Below are positions 25,986 to 37,711 of a stretch of 64,000 nt of DNA, piece by piece. The position numbers and the translations under genes are program-made. The notes below the pieces were generated by a model. The model searched no databases. It worked only from the letters and a program-made list of their open reading frames with translations, and was not told the DNA's origin. Each line of letters starts with the position of its first letter. Position 1 is the first letter of the stretch. Source of the stretch: Pedobacter jeongneungensis (lineage in GTDB: Bacteria; Bacteroidota; Bacteroidia; Sphingobacteriales; Sphingobacteriaceae). The stretch is from assembly GCF_000633455.1 (NCBI RefSeq), contig NZ_AYMG01000004.1:62001-126000 (forward strand). The letters run 5' to 3'.

Positions 25986-27020
25986 TTAACCTAAGGAAAC
26001 GATCAAACTATACACTTCCCCTTCATAAACTCTCTCCAATAATTGCACTGCCATTTTGCTCCGTTGCCCGGTTTGGCAATAACATACCAGTTTTTTATTC
26101 TTTGGAATGGTTTCAAGAGAAGCTGTTAATTCATATAAGGAAATATTCACTCCACCAATGTTCCCTTCCTCATGTTCATAATCTTCACGAACATCAATCA
26201 GAAAAATTTCATCAGAAGATTTTGAAAGCCATTGATCTAAAGTTATTTTATCAATTTCTTTTGTAGTTTCAATTATAGCTTCTTTTTTAACTATTTCCAG
26301 TTGTTTTTCCTGAGCAATTTTAAATACGAGCACCATATTGTTCAATGCATCGATGGTCATTAATTTTCCCGAAAGGGTTTCGCCTATTCCACAGATCAGT
26401 TTAATCGCTTCGTTGGCCATATATAAACCGATTATTCCAGGCAAAATTCCTATTACTCCGCCTTCCACACAGTTGATGTTTTCAGTTGGTGGTGTTGGAT
26501 AAAGATCCCGGTAATTTGCACCGCCATGATGGTTAAACACCGCAACCTGACCTTCAAACTGTAAAACGGAGCCAAAAATGAGTGTTTTATCTAAACTCAC
26601 GCAAGTATCGTTTACGAGGTAACGGGTGGTAAAATTATCAGAACAATCGATCACCAGCTCATAATCCTGACAAATAGCTATGGCGTTATCAGCGGTAAAG
26701 CGTTCGTGATAGGCAATGGAACCTACATGCGGATTAAGCAATTTAAGTTTTGCTGCAGCAGTTTTTGCCTTAGGCAGACCTATATCGGTATGGTTATATA
26801 AAATCTGACGGTGCAGGTTGCTCAGTTCTACCACATCATCATCTACAATTCCGATTGTTCCGACCCCAGCTGCGGCCAAATATTGCAATACCGGACAGCC
26901 TAATCCGCCGGCACCAATAACCAATACTTTGGTGGCTTTTAACTTTTCTTGTCCTTTTAAGCCTAATTCTGGCAAAATCATCTGCCTGTTATAGCGGCTC
27001 AGTTCTTCTTTTACTAACAT
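25986..27020 (-). CDS. thiF: ThiF adenylyltransferase fused to rhodanese
   Basis: A 344-residue HesA/MoeB/ThiF protein that activates the C-terminal glycine of ThiS by adenylylation for sulfur transfer in thiazole synthesis. The nucleotide-binding motif is GAGGLG (36-41), with the conserved RYNRQMILPELG N-terminus and the Cys of NCVEGGVIG that can accept ThiS. A rhodanese domain occupies about 250-344 with active-site Cys315 in CQTGQR; it probably supplies sulfur. The zinc-binding CxxC pairs of E. coli ThiF are not seen. It is the last gene of the thi operon, with a 7-nt overlap with thiH. Because the rhodanese is present, a MoeB-like dual role is possible, but the operon points to thiamine. 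Confidence 0.9.
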   Translation of the reverse strand: MLVKEELSRYNRQMILPELGLKGQEKLKATKVLVIGAGGLGCPVLQYLAAAGVGTIGIVDDDVVELSNLHRQILYNHTDIGLPKAKTAAAKLKLLNPHVGSIAYHERFTADNAIAICQDYELVIDCSDNFTTRYLVNDTCVSLDKTLIFGSVLQFEGQVAVFNHHGGANYRDLYPTPPTENINCVEGGVIGILPGIIGLYMANEAIKLICGIGETLSGKLMTIDALNNMVLVFKIAQEKQLEIVKKEAIIETTKEIDKITLDQWLSKSSDEIFLIDVREDYEHEEGNIGGVNISLYELTASLETIPKNKKLVCYCQTGQRSKMAVQLLERVYEGEVYSLIVSLG

Positions 27021-28138
27021 GATTTACTGATCAAACTCATATCCCAATCTTTCCAAATTGGCTCATAACCTTGTTTTCTGATCATCGCTGCAATTTCCTG
27101 TGCCGAACGTTCATCAGATATTTCGAACTGCTCCAATGATTGAGGTTCTACTTCGTAACCACCGGGATTGGTTTTAGAACCCGCACTAATGGCCGTGATC
27201 CCCAATTTAATTACCTGATTTCTGAATGCCTGCGTTTCGCGGGTAGAAATAGAGAGTTCTACTTCGCTGTTAAATAAGCGGTAAGCACAAATCAGTTGTA
27301 CCAATTCTTTATCGTTCATCACCACTTTGGGTTCTAAACCACCGCTAAAAGGGCGTAACCGTGGGAAAGAGATACTGAACTTACTCTGCCAATATTGTTT
27401 TTCGAGATAGGATAGGTGAAGGGCCGTAAAAAACGAATCGGTACGCCAGTCCTCCAGGCCAATTAATACGCCCAATCCCATTTTATGGATGCCTGCCTGC
27501 CCCAAACGGTCGGGAGTTTCTAAGCGGTACATAAAGTTAGATTTTTTGCCTTTTGGATGGTGTTTTCGGTAATCGTCCTGGTGATAGGTTTCCTGGTAAA
27601 CCAATACGGTATTTAAGCCGTGTGGAATCAATGTTTCATAATCGGCTACATCCAGCGGCTGCACTTCCATCGAAATATGGGCAAAATGCGGACTGATCAA
27701 GTCCAATACTTTTTTAAAATAATCGGTATGCACACTTTGATTAGCTTCACCTGTTACCAGCAGCACATGATCATAGCCCATACCCTTAATTACAGCCACT
27801 TCCTGCATAATTTCCATTGGGTTGAGCGTTCTGCGCCTTACCTTATTGTCATAACTGAAACCACAATAGGTACAGATATTATTACATTCGTTGGAGAGGT
27901 AAAGCGGGATGTACATCTGGATTACGCGGCCGAAGCGGTCTAAAGTTAAACGTTGACTGATCTGCGCCATATCCTCAAGATAAGGCAGTGCAGCGGGAGA
28001 AATCAGCGCTTTAAAATCCTCCAGATTCCGCTGTGTATTGCTCAAAGCTCTTTCTACATCAGCAGCCGTTTTATCATAAATACTGGCTTTGGTATCGTCC
28101 CAACTGTATGATTCGAATATTTCGTTAAAACTCTTCAT
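27014..28138 (-). CDS. thiH: 2-iminoacetate synthase (tyrosine lyase)
   Basis: A 374-residue radical-SAM enzyme that cleaves tyrosine to dehydroglycine (2-iminoacetate) and p-cresol, giving the glycine-derived part of the thiazole. The [4Fe-4S] motif C85-x3-C89-x2-C92 is complete ([12 protein letters not shown]), with the family's MEVQPLD and VYQETYH motifs and the SISTRE... C-terminal part. The length is normal for ThiH. It overlaps thiG by 14 nt and thiF by 7 nt, which means translational coupling. The presence of ThiH rather than a glycine oxidase (ThiO) indicates an anaerobic-type thiazole route. Confidence 0.95.
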   Translation of the reverse strand: MKSFNEIFESYSWDDTKASIYDKTAADVERALSNTQRNLEDFKALISPAALPYLEDMAQISQRLTLDRFGRVIQMYIPLYLSNECNNICTYCGFSYDNKVRRRTLNPMEIMQEVAVIKGMGYDHVLLVTGEANQSVHTDYFKKVLDLISPHFAHISMEVQPLDVADYETLIPHGLNTVLVYQETYHQDDYRKHHPKGKKSNFMYRLETPDRLGQAGIHKMGLGVLIGLEDWRTDSFFTALHLSYLEKQYWQSKFSISFPRLRPFSGGLEPKVVMNDKELVQLICAYRLFNSEVELSISTRETQAFRNQVIKLGITAISAGSKTNPGGYEVEPQSLEQFEISDERSAQEIAAMIRKQGYEPIWKDWDMSLISKSC

Positions 28139-28895
28139 CTAAAAATGCGGTTAGTGGACTGCTTGCCGCAGCATAGTGTGTTTGCGCGCCTAATTTAGAT
28201 TCGAAAGCCATTCTACCAGCTTCTACAGCCAGTTTAAAGGCAATGGCCATATTGGTTGGATCTTTAGCTATGGCAATGGCAGTGTTCACCAAAACAGCAT
28301 CTGCGCCGATCTCCATGGCTTTAGCCGCATCAGATGGCGCGCCAATACCTGCATCCACAATTACCGGCACCCGGCTCTGGCTAATGATAATCTCTAAAAA
28401 ATCAATCGTTCTTAATCCCTTATTACTGCCAATTGGAGAGCCTAACGGCATCACCGCTGCGGTACCCACATCTTCCAAACGTTTACATAACACCGGGTCG
28501 GCATGGATATAAGGCAGCACCACAAAACCAAGCTTAACCAGTTCTTCAGTAGCCTTTAAGGTCTCAATCGGGTCGGGCATGAGGTATTTGGGATCGGGGT
28601 GAATTTCGAGCTTGATCCAATTGGTTTCTAAGGCTTCGCGCGCCAGTTGAGCGGCGAAAACGGCCTCTTTTGCATTACGCACGCCAGAAGTATTGGGTAA
28701 TAAATTGATGTGCGGATATTTAAGGTGATGAAGAATATCGTCGTCCTTATCTTTTAAATCTACACGCTTAAGGGCCACGGTAACGAGTTCGGAAGCCGAG
28801 GCAATTAAGGCACTTTCCATCTCTTTTGCCGAACTGAATTTTCCGGTTCCGGTAAAAAGGCGGGAGCTAAAGGTTTGATCTGCTATAGTTAACAT
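28125..28895 (-). CDS. thiG: thiazole synthase
   Basis: A 256-residue TIM-barrel enzyme that builds the thiazole phosphate from deoxyxylulose phosphate, ThiS-thiocarboxylate and dehydroglycine. The Schiff-base lysine is in [10 protein letters not shown] (Lys95), and the phosphate-binding strands [21 protein letters not shown] and [10 protein letters not shown] are intact. The length is that of full ThiG. It overlaps thiH by 14 nt and follows thiE by 11 nt. Confidence 0.95.
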   Translation of the reverse strand: MLTIADQTFSSRLFTGTGKFSSAKEMESALIASASELVTVALKRVDLKDKDDDILHHLKYPHINLLPNTSGVRNAKEAVFAAQLAREALETNWIKLEIHPDPKYLMPDPIETLKATEELVKLGFVVLPYIHADPVLCKRLEDVGTAAVMPLGSPIGSNKGLRTIDFLEIIISQSRVPVIVDAGIGAPSDAAKAMEIGADAVLVNTAIAIAKDPTNMAIAFKLAVEAGRMAFESKLGAQTHYAAASSPLTAFLDEEF

Positions 28896-28906
28896 ATCTG
28901 TAATTT

Positions 28907-29542
28907 TTAAAGCGAATGAATATTGAATTTGCTATTGATTTCTTCAAGAACTGTAGCGGTTTGTGTTTGGTTAGTGAGCGCTGCTGAGATGGCAATTCCG
29001 TAAATTCCGGTTTCGAGTATAGCCGGAATATCTGCAGCTTCGATACCGCCAATGGCGATAATCGGCGTTTTGATACCGGCCCTTCGTACTTTCTCCATTA
29101 AGTGCTCGTAGCCCTCTAAACCCACAATCGGACTCAGGTTTTCTTTTGTACGCGTAAACCTGAATGGACCCAAACCGATATAATTGGCTCCTTCAGTTAC
29201 CTTTTGCCGGATATGTTCGAAAGTATTTGCGGTACCTCCGATGATCTGGTGTTTGCCGATAATTTTTCTGGCTTCCAGAACAGGCATATCCTGCAGCCCC
29301 AAATGCACGCCATAACTATTTACGGCTTTGGCCAGGTGTGGATAATCGTTTATAATCAGTTTGGCACCATAATTTTCGCATAAGGCCTGAGCGGCTTTTG
29401 CAAAAGGCAGGATTTCGACTTCGGCCTGATTTTTAATGCGGAGTTGGATCCATTTTCCACCGGCCTGAAGCACCTGCTCAATGGCATCGATATGGGTGCC
29501 TGTTTTAGGGGCTTGCGAGATATATTGTAAGGGCTGAATCAT
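28907..29542 (-). CDS. thiE: thiamine-phosphate synthase
   Basis: A 211-residue ThiE counted from MIQPLQYIS (complement at 29540-29542). The frame begins 12 codons upstream, but that segment overlaps the preceding gene. The motifs of the family are present: QLRIKNQ, the ND and GVHLGLQD strands, [22 protein letters not shown] with TRTKEN for pyrophosphate and pyrimidine binding, and IAIGGIE with GIYGIAIS. The enzyme joins HMP-pyrophosphate and thiazole phosphate to thiamine phosphate. It follows a second ThiE-like gene by 2 bp in the same operon. Confidence 0.92.
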   Translation of the reverse strand: MIQPLQYISQAPKTGTHIDAIEQVLQAGGKWIQLRIKNQAEVEILPFAKAAQALCENYGAKLIINDYPHLAKAVNSYGVHLGLQDMPVLEARKIIGKHQIIGGTANTFEHIRQKVTEGANYIGLGPFRFTRTKENLSPIVGLEGYEHLMEKVRRAGIKTPIIAIGGIEAADIPAILETGIYGIAISAALTNQTQTATVLEEINSKFNIHSL

Positions 29543-29544
29543 GG

Positions 29545-30153
29545 TTATATGGTTAAATTTTGAGCATAAGCAAGGCATTTTGCCTGTGCTTTTTTAAAAG
29601 TGGTTAGCGCTTGCGAAGGATTGTTCCAAATGCTGCCCAATAGTGCAACACCATCGAAATTCATCTCTTTTACCTGATCAATCTCGTTTAAACCGATGCC
29701 GCCAAGGGCAATGATTTTCGGGGCGGCTTGTTTTTTCTCCAAATGGAAATCTGGTGGAATTACGCCCTGATAACCAGGTTTGGAAAGGCTGTTAAACACT
29801 GGACCAAAGAAACTGTAATCGTATTGCCCAATCTGTTCCATATCAGCCAAGTGATGGATAGAAGTGCTGTAGGTCTTATTTTCTGGCAGTTCCCCATTAT
29901 TCCTATCCTTCCTGAAATTTTCTGTGTGGTGGATCCGTTGAATATCGTAATCGTTAGTAAGCGAATGATGGTGATGCAAAACAATCCGTGAGTGATACTC
30001 AGGCAAAATGCCGTCAATAATTTTCCGGTATGCTGCCCCATCAACATTTTCTTTGCGCAAATGAAAAACCCGTAAACCGGCTTCGAAAAGCTGGTTAATC
30101 AGGTTACTTTCTTCTTTAAAAACGGTCGGTTTGGCGATTACAATCAGTTCCAT
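29545..30153 (-). CDS. ThiE-like protein (TenI type?)
   Basis: A 202-residue relative of ThiE/TenI. The opening MELIVIAKPTVFKEESNLIN and the VFHLRKENVD strand, SFFGPVFNSLSKPGYQG and the IALGGIG strand follow the family order, but the pyrophosphate-binding T-x-T-K and the ND motif of true ThiE are not preserved. TenI-type proteins are thiazole tautomerases without synthase activity, and that is my best guess; a non-enzymatic helper is also possible. It sits between thiC (6 bp away) and thiE (2 bp). Confidence 0.8.
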   Translation of the reverse strand: MELIVIAKPTVFKEESNLINQLFEAGLRVFHLRKENVDGAAYRKIIDGILPEYHSRIVLHHHHSLTNDYDIQRIHHTENFRKDRNNGELPENKTYSTSIHHLADMEQIGQYDYSFFGPVFNSLSKPGYQGVIPPDFHLEKKQAAPKIIALGGIGLNEIDQVKEMNFDGVALLGSIWNNPSQALTTFKKAQAKCLAYAQNLTI

Positions 30154-30159
30154 GGTAGG

Positions 30160-32258
<2,099 letters not shown>

Positions 32259-32324
32259 ATTTTAAAAAATTGGAAAAACTAAAGAGATTGCCCCAAAATG
32301 GAGATCGAAAAGACAGCAACGGTA

Positions 32325-32405
32325 TTGCTTTCACTTTTCCCTTCGGCAGTACTAACTGCATCAGGTTCAAAGGGTATTTCTCAGCACGTAGGCACCCCTA
32401 AAGTT
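32325..32405 (-). promoter_or_regulatory. TPP riboswitch of the thi operon
   Basis: Reading the minus strand: AGGGGTGCC, then CTGAGA, a short arm AATACCC, ACCTGATGCAGTTAGTACTGCC and AAGGGA, the sequence and order of the thiamine pyrophosphate riboswitch (P1/P2 with CUGAGA, P4/P5 with ACCUGAU). When TPP binds, expression of thiS-thiF should fall. No clear terminator hairpin with a U-tract is seen between it and thiS, so translational control is possible. Confidence 0.93.
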
Positions 32406-32410
32406 TTTTG

Positions 32411-32441
32411 TAAATATATGTGATTAAATTTCTAATGCAAA
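32411..32441 (-). promoter_or_regulatory. Bacteroidota promoter of the thi operon
   Basis: On the minus strand the -33 box TTTG (complement 32438-32441) and the -7 box TATATTTA (complement 32411-32418) are separated by exactly 19 bp; the consensus is TTTG-N17/21-TAnnTTTG, so one mismatch. Transcription would start near 32405, right at the 5' end of the riboswitch. Confidence 0.7.
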
Positions 32442-32641
32442 TAAAAATTGATATAGATAAAATCTATATATTAAACGCAACAACATAGTTTATAACTGTA
32501 TTATGATTTTTGTCATTCTGAACGCAGTGAAGAACCCGGAGGCTCTGCGAAGCAAATCTTTAACCGGTACAACACAGAACCTAAAGCTGTTCAATAAAGA
32601 TCCTTCGTTGCACTACCATAGACAGAATCCATTAGCACTGT

Positions 32642-32710
32642 CGTCATTCCCGCGCAGGCGGGAATCTTAAAGCGCTTGCATTACGATTCCCAATCGAGTT
32701 GGGAATGACG
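32642..32710. repeat. CGTCATTCCC palindromic element
   Basis: A 69-bp element with ends CGTCATTCCC / GGGAATGACG and the inner palindrome CCCGCGCAGGCGGG, nearly identical to copy 2 of the 14.5-kb tandem block (14979-15047). It is flanked on the right by the same ATTATCCCTCAGGATGAC sequence (about 32773). Confidence 0.85.
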
Positions 32711-32892
32711 ATCTTGCGCAGCGTATCATTTTGCCAAAAAGATCTGTCTTTTATATTGATTTTATGAAATAATTATCCCTCAGGATGACAAATTGAAAGG
32801 AATGAACGCTAATTCTTCGTTTCCCAGATTGCCGACTTAGAACTAAAGACTATGGACTGGCCAACCGCTTTTCGCAAAACGCAAAAATTCAC

Positions 32893-32900
32893 TACCTTTG
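32893..32900 (+). promoter_or_regulatory. -7 box of the ABC-F gene
   Basis: TACCTTTG matches TAnnTTTG exactly; the -33 region about 20 bp upstream (TTTTCGC) is weaker. The start codon is 110 bp further, so a leader of about 105 nt is expected. Confidence 0.5.
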
Positions 32901-33009
32901 CATCATCACCAAATCCCCGATACATGTAAGATTCATTTCTTTTCAGAAAATAGATAACTGGCAGAGCGGTTCCGTTCCTGCAATTATTTACCAATAAAAA
33001 AAGAAATTT

Positions 33010-34596
33010 ATGCTTAATCTACAAGGGGCTGGCTATATCCATGCTAATGGAGATTTACTGTTTTCAGATTTAAATCTCACCATCAACAAATACGAAAAAA
33101 TTGCCCTCATTGGCCATAATGGCGCAGGGAAATCGACACTTTTAAAAATTTTAGCGGGTAAACTCATGCCAACTGCCGGATCTGTTAAAACAGAATCGAA
33201 GCCTTATTATGTACCACAGCTTTTTGGCCAGTTTAATGATTTCACCGTTGCGCAGGCTCTCCGGATTGAAGATAAATTAAAAGCGCTAAACGAAATCCTC
33301 AACGGAGAAGTAACTGACGAAAACATGGTTATGCTTAATGATGACTGGACCATTGAAGAACGCTGCGCGGAAGCTTTAAGCGATTGGCGATTGGAAGATT
33401 TAGACTTAAACCAGAAGATGGAAAGTTTAAGTGGTGGACAAAAAACCAGCGTATTTTTAGCTGGCATTGCCATAAATCGTCCGGATATTGTTTTGCTGGA
33501 TGAACCGACCAATCATTTGGATCTGGAAGGCAGAAACCTGTTATACAATTATATCCGATCGACCAGGGCTACTTTAGTGATAGTGAGTCACGACCGTACT
33601 TTATTGAACCAAATTGAGAAAGTTTGCGAATTAAATCAGCGGGGAATAACCCTATATGGCGGAAATTACGATTTCTATGCTGCACAAAAGAAAATTGAAA
33701 ATGAAGCGCTGAACAATGATTTAAAAGCAAAGGAAAAAGCACTGCGTAAGGCTAAAGAAGTGGAAAAGGAATCGCTGGAGCGGCAACAAAAACTTGATGC
33801 CAGAGGGAAGAAAAAACAAGAAAAAGCAGGATTACCGACCATTTCGATGAATACTTTAAAAAACAATGCAGAAAAAAGTACGGCAAAACTTAAGGGTGTA
33901 CATGCAGAAAAGCTCGGCCATATATCTTCTGAATTAAGCCAGCTCCGGTCCGCATTGCCTGATGCAGATAAAATGAAAATCGGTTTCGATCAGGCTACAC
34001 TGCATAAAGGAAAAAGTATTGTGGAGGCCAAGGAGCTCAATTTTGCTTTCCACGATCGGTTGCTCTGGAAGGAGCCAATTAGCTTTCAGGTTTTTAGTGG
34101 TGAGCGTTATGTGATCAAAGGCCGGAACGGATCAGGCAAAACCACCTTGATCAAGCTTATTTTAGGCCAGCTGCAGCCTTCGATGGGAAGTTTAAATCAA
34201 GCCGTCATTAGCTCCATGTATATTGATCAGGATTATTCGTTGATCGATAATCAACTTACCGTTTACGAACAGGCCCAGCGATACAACTCGGGTGCGCTGC
34301 AAGAGCATGAAATAAAAATCCGTTTAAACCGGTTTTTATTTGGTAAAACCGACTGGGATAAACCCTGTTCGGTCTTGAGCGGTGGCGAGAAAATGAGGTT
34401 AATCCTTTGTTCGTTAACGATCAGCAACCAATCGCCCGATCTGATTATATTGGATGAGCCTACCAATAACCTCGATATCCAGAATATAGAAATTTTAACG
34501 GCAGCCATTAACGAATACCAGGGAACGCTTCTGGTTATATCTCACGATGAATATTTTCTAAATCAGGTTCAGGTAGCACATACCATTCATCTTTAA
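33010..34596 (+). CDS. ABC-F family ATPase
   Basis: A 528-residue cytoplasmic protein with two ABC domains and no membrane part. Domain 1 has GHNGAGKST (about 36-44), signature LSGGQKTS and Walker B IVLLDEPTNHLD; domain 2 has GRNGSGKTT, LSGGEKMRL and LIILDEPTNNLD. The charged linker between them (EKALRKAKEVEKESLERQQK) is typical of ABC-F proteins, which act on ribosomes as translation factors or give antibiotic resistance by ribosome protection. The subgroup cannot be decided from motifs alone. The LRR-kinase gene follows 51 bp later on the same strand. Confidence 0.9.
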   Translation: MLNLQGAGYIHANGDLLFSDLNLTINKYEKIALIGHNGAGKSTLLKILAGKLMPTAGSVKTESKPYYVPQLFGQFNDFTVAQALRIEDKLKALNEILNGEVTDENMVMLNDDWTIEERCAEALSDWRLEDLDLNQKMESLSGGQKTSVFLAGIAINRPDIVLLDEPTNHLDLEGRNLLYNYIRSTRATLVIVSHDRTLLNQIEKVCELNQRGITLYGGNYDFYAAQKKIENEALNNDLKAKEKALRKAKEVEKESLERQQKLDARGKKKQEKAGLPTISMNTLKNNAEKSTAKLKGVHAEKLGHISSELSQLRSALPDADKMKIGFDQATLHKGKSIVEAKELNFAFHDRLLWKEPISFQVFSGERYVIKGRNGSGKTTLIKLILGQLQPSMGSLNQAVISSMYIDQDYSLIDNQLTVYEQAQRYNSGALQEHEIKIRLNRFLFGKTDWDKPCSVLSGGEKMRLILCSLTISNQSPDLIILDEPTNNLDIQNIEILTAAINEYQGTLLVISHDEYFLNQVQVAHTIHL

Positions 34597-34647
34597 AATA
34601 AATATATAGCCTTATCTTCGTTTCAAATTATAAAACCCAGTACACCT

Positions 34648-35946
34648 ATGCAAAACCTGTTAGCACTACAAAGTGGCGAAATAAAGGGCGCGGTATCGTT
34701 AAAACTTTCTGAAAACCTGACCGAGTTTCCAAAGGAAATATTCGAGCTGGCCGATACCCTGGAAGTGCTGGATTTATCATTTAACAAATTAAGTGCGTTA
34801 CCGGCAGATTTTGGCCGGTTAAAAAAGCTGAGAATTTTCTTTTGCTCAGAAAATCTTTTCACGGTTATGCCTGAGCAATTGGCCGATTGCCCTGCACTGG
34901 ATATTGTCGGTTTTAAATCCAACCGGATTGAAATCGTACCGCCGAAGTCGATCAACCCGAATTTACGCTGGCTAATTTTAACGAATAACAACATTGCTGA
35001 ACTGCCTAAGGAAATTGGTCTTTGCAAAAGGATGCAAAAACTGATGCTTTCGGGTAACCGTTTATCTACACTGCCTGAAGAATTGAGCAATTGCCGGAAT
35101 TTAGCATTATTGCGGATTGCAGCCAATAAATTGCACGAATTGCCTCAATGGATTACGCAACTGCCAAAACTATCGTGGATTGCATTTTCAGGAAATAATT
35201 TTAGTAAAACGCCTGCTGTTGAAACACTTTCATTGATCAACTGGCATGATTTAGAAATTAGTCATTTGTTGGGTGAAGGCGCTTCGGGCGTGATTTCGAA
35301 AGCCAACAGAACCATTGGAGAAGAAACCAGCGAGGTAGCGGTTAAAATATTTAAGGGCAATGTAACCAGCGACGGTTTGCCTGAAGATGAAATGACAGCT
35401 TATATTGCTGCCGGTTATCACCCGGGTTTAGTCAACCTGATAGGACAGATCGCCTTACATCCGGAAGATAAAAAAGGACTGGTAATGGATTTGATCCCGC
35501 ATCATTTTTATAATCTAGGCAATCCACCAAGTTTAGAAAGCTGCACCAGAGATGTTTTTCCTGCTGATCGGAAACTTTGTGAAAAACAGATCATCAGTAT
35601 CGCTAAAACCATTGCTTCCTTAGCGGCTCAATTACATGAGGCCGGCATTATACATGGCGATTTATATGCACACAATACCTTGATTGATGATGAAGGCAGT
35701 ACTTTATTCGGTGATTTTGGCGCGGCAAGTTTTTACGATAAGACAGCTAAATCTGCCGCACAGCTGGAGCGGATTGAAGTAAGTGCTTATGGTTATCTGC
35801 TCGATGATTTGCTTTCTTTAAAAAATGAAGAGGTTGGTGAGAAAGTGTATAAAACGGTAAGCGAACTTAGGGATGCGTGTTTGGATGCAGTGCCTTCAAA
35901 GCGACCAGGCTTTAATGAATTAGTTGATCAGTTGGCTCAGATTTAA
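34648..35946 (+). CDS. leucine-rich-repeat protein kinase
   Basis: A 432-residue cytoplasmic protein. Residues about 12-195 form six to seven leucine-rich repeats (for example LEVLDLSFNKLSALPADFGR, LSGNRLSTLPEELSNCRN). Residues about 200-430 are a Hanks-type kinase: glycine loop LGEGASG (207-213), the ATP lysine in VAVKIFKG (Lys232), catalytic loop HGDLYAHN (His336, Asp338, Asn343) and DFG at 356-358. The catalytic loop has Gly in place of Arg (HGD, non-RD). All catalytic residues are present, so it is likely active. A TATCTTCG box (34613-34620) near the consensus TAnnTTTG precedes it, so it may have its own promoter. Substrates are unknown. Confidence 0.9.
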   Translation: MQNLLALQSGEIKGAVSLKLSENLTEFPKEIFELADTLEVLDLSFNKLSALPADFGRLKKLRIFFCSENLFTVMPEQLADCPALDIVGFKSNRIEIVPPKSINPNLRWLILTNNNIAELPKEIGLCKRMQKLMLSGNRLSTLPEELSNCRNLALLRIAANKLHELPQWITQLPKLSWIAFSGNNFSKTPAVETLSLINWHDLEISHLLGEGASGVISKANRTIGEETSEVAVKIFKGNVTSDGLPEDEMTAYIAAGYHPGLVNLIGQIALHPEDKKGLVMDLIPHHFYNLGNPPSLESCTRDVFPADRKLCEKQIISIAKTIASLAAQLHEAGIIHGDLYAHNTLIDDEGSTLFGDFGAASFYDKTAKSAAQLERIEVSAYGYLLDDLLSLKNEEVGEKVYKTVSELRDACLDAVPSKRPGFNELVDQLAQI

Positions 35947-35965
35947 TTACAATTGCTAGAAAGGT

Positions 35966-36125
35966 CGTCATTCCCGCGCAGGCGGGAATCTTAAAGCATT
36001 TTACATTAAGATTCTCAATCAACCCGATAGCTATCGGGTTGGGAACGACGAAGCAATCTTTCATGCTTTTAGCACCCTTGCATTAAAGATTGCTTCACCC
36101 AATGAAAAATTGGCTTCGCAACGAC
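35966..36125. repeat. nested palindromic elements
   Basis: A CGTCATTCCC-type element (35966-36050, with an inserted AACCCGATAGCTATCGGGTT palindrome) runs directly into an AAGCAATCT / AGATTGCTT-type element that ends in ACGACG near 36125. The two share the sequence GACGAAGC at the junction. This gap lies between convergent genes. Confidence 0.8.
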
Positions 36126-36150
36126 GATTTCGCTAGTCAAGAAAACTGGA

Positions 36151-36813
36151 TTAATTCTGCTGCTTTTTTGCCCAATCCAACCTGCGCTGATCGGGTGTAG
36201 TTGTGACCTTAAAATTTTCGAAAGTCGCGTTAAAGCCCTTACCATCAGGGCAGGCGGCTACCAAACCCACCATAACCGGGGCATTATCTTTAAAATAACA
36301 AGTACGGATCATGGTATATTTTTTGTCGTCTAACGAATAGAAAATTTCTACCGCGTCCAGTTTTCTAACGGCTTTCATCCATATCGATGCTGGTGCCTGT
36401 GCCAGTTCTACCACGCTCCAATCACTGGTTTTGTGTGTTACTACCGCACTTACATTTTGCTTCCCATTAACAAATTCCACTCCGGCTTTAATCCATTCTT
36501 CTTCATTAATGCGGAGCATCAACCCCATCTGATCGAAAGTGGTTACATAGTTTCCGGTAATTTTTACTTTCACTTCAAATTCTCCGCCATAGGTAGCATA
36601 ATAAAAAGGTGCATCATCAACCGTAAAACCATAATGAGAAATACGCCAATAATCTGTTTTTGCGGGCACAAACATGCTAAAGGTATTTTTATCTTTAATT
36701 TCCCATTTTTCGGGTTCGTTAAACCAATTCATTTTAGCCAGGCTTTGGGCATTTGCTTTTTGAGAAATAAAATAAGATAGGATGGCAATTAAGGTGAGTA
36801 ATTTAAGTTTCAT
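36151..36813 (-). CDS. exported DUF1349-like protein
   Basis: A 220-residue protein from MKLKLLTLIAILSYF (complement 36811-36813); the longer frame adds 18 residues without a signal. The N-terminus is a signal peptide ending KANAQ. The mature part (NWFNEPEKWEIKDKNTFSMF, then DYWRISHYGFTVDDAPFYY, FDQMGLMLRI, EWIKAGVEFVNG) follows the concanavalin-like DUF1349 jelly-roll fold, found in secreted carbohydrate-binding or degrading proteins. No catalytic residue can be named. It is divergent from the Crp-type regulator. Confidence 0.8.
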   Translation of the reverse strand: MKLKLLTLIAILSYFISQKANAQSLAKMNWFNEPEKWEIKDKNTFSMFVPAKTDYWRISHYGFTVDDAPFYYATYGGEFEVKVKITGNYVTTFDQMGLMLRINEEEWIKAGVEFVNGKQNVSAVVTHKTSDWSVVELAQAPASIWMKAVRKLDAVEIFYSLDDKKYTMIRTCYFKDNAPVMVGLVAACPDGKGFNATFENFKVTTTPDQRRLDWAKKQQN

Positions 36814-36966
36814 TTGTGTGTTATAGTTGGTTATTGAGTGTGTGTGTTGCAAACATAATGCAAGCACAAATTTTTGGAAAGGACATACATCACTATTTTT
36901 ATGTGATGATTGTCACGCCTATATTGGGCAGCAATTTTACCAGGATTATAAATCTTCAATAAATAT

Positions 36967-36974
36967 TACCTTTG
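36967..36974 (+). promoter_or_regulatory. -7 box of the Crp-type gene
   Basis: TACCTTTG is a perfect TAnnTTTG box. The start codon lies at 36988, so the leader would be only about 7-10 nt. Confidence 0.5.
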
Positions 36975-36987
36975 GTATCAGAGAAAC

Positions 36988-37554
36988 ATGGAAACTAATT
37001 TTTTAAGAGCGCACATTCATCAGATCGTTTGTTTAACAGATGAGGAATTTGAGTATGCAGAATCCTTTTTTACAAAGCGTAAATACAGAAAACACCAGTA
37101 TATTATTCAGGCAGGCGATGTAGCCAGTCAGGAACATTTTGTAGTAAAAGGCATTGTAAAATCTTCTTATACCGACCATGAGGGCAAAGAATATATTTTA
37201 CAGCTGGCGATGGAAGAGTGGTGGTTTTCCGATCCGAATGCTTTTAACACGGGTATGCCTGCAACCTTAAACGTGGATTGTATTGAAGATACTGAAACGC
37301 TTTCAATTTCTTTTGAGAACAAGGAAAAACTCTGTGCATCATCCAGGAAGATGGAATATTTCTTTAGAAAAAAGTATACTACAGGGAATATGGCCTTGCA
37401 AAAACGGGTATTGGCTTTATTGAGTAATAATGCAGGTGAGCGTTACAAACAATGGCGCAATCAATATCCATCTTTACAGAAAAGGATTTCGAAAACCCTT
37501 ATTGCTTCTTATCTCGGCGTAACCAGAGAAACTTTGAGCAGATTATCGCTTTAA
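36988..37554 (+). CDS. Crp/Fnr family transcriptional regulator
   Basis: A 188-residue regulator. Residues about 15-125 are a cyclic-nucleotide-binding-type beta barrel (KYRKHQYIIQAGDVASQEHF, VVKGIVKSSYTDHEGKEYIL), and the C-terminal helix-turn-helix ends ...KTLIASYLGVTRETLSRLSL. The ligand is unknown: the cAMP phosphate-binding signature is not preserved, which is common for Bacteroidota members. It is transcribed divergently from the DUF1349 gene, with a strong -7 box close to its start, and may regulate neighbours, but no target site was identified. Confidence 0.88.
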   Translation: METNFLRAHIHQIVCLTDEEFEYAESFFTKRKYRKHQYIIQAGDVASQEHFVVKGIVKSSYTDHEGKEYILQLAMEEWWFSDPNAFNTGMPATLNVDCIEDTETLSISFENKEKLCASSRKMEYFFRKKYTTGNMALQKRVLALLSNNAGERYKQWRNQYPSLQKRISKTLIASYLGVTRETLSRLSL

Positions 37555-37576
37555 AATTTCTGTGCCTTCGCTTTTT

Positions 37577-37708
37577 TACCACAAAGACCACAGAGAAAAG
37601 GCACGGAGTACACAGAGTTGGGTTGCATAATGGAGATTCTCTTTTCGCTGCTCCAATGATCAGATCAACTCCAAATCTGTGTTTATCTGTGTTCATCCGT
37701 GGTTAAAA
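37577..37708. repeat. CCACAGAG / ATCTGTGTT repeat
   Basis: ACCACAAAGACCACAGAG, then GGCACGGAGTACACAGAG, and further right AAATCTGTGTTTATCTGTG with TCATCCGTGGTT. These are the same modules found in the tandem blocks at 14.5 and 20.8 kb and in part at 55.5 kb. No gene is seen. Confidence 0.75.
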
Positions 37709-37711
37709 GGC

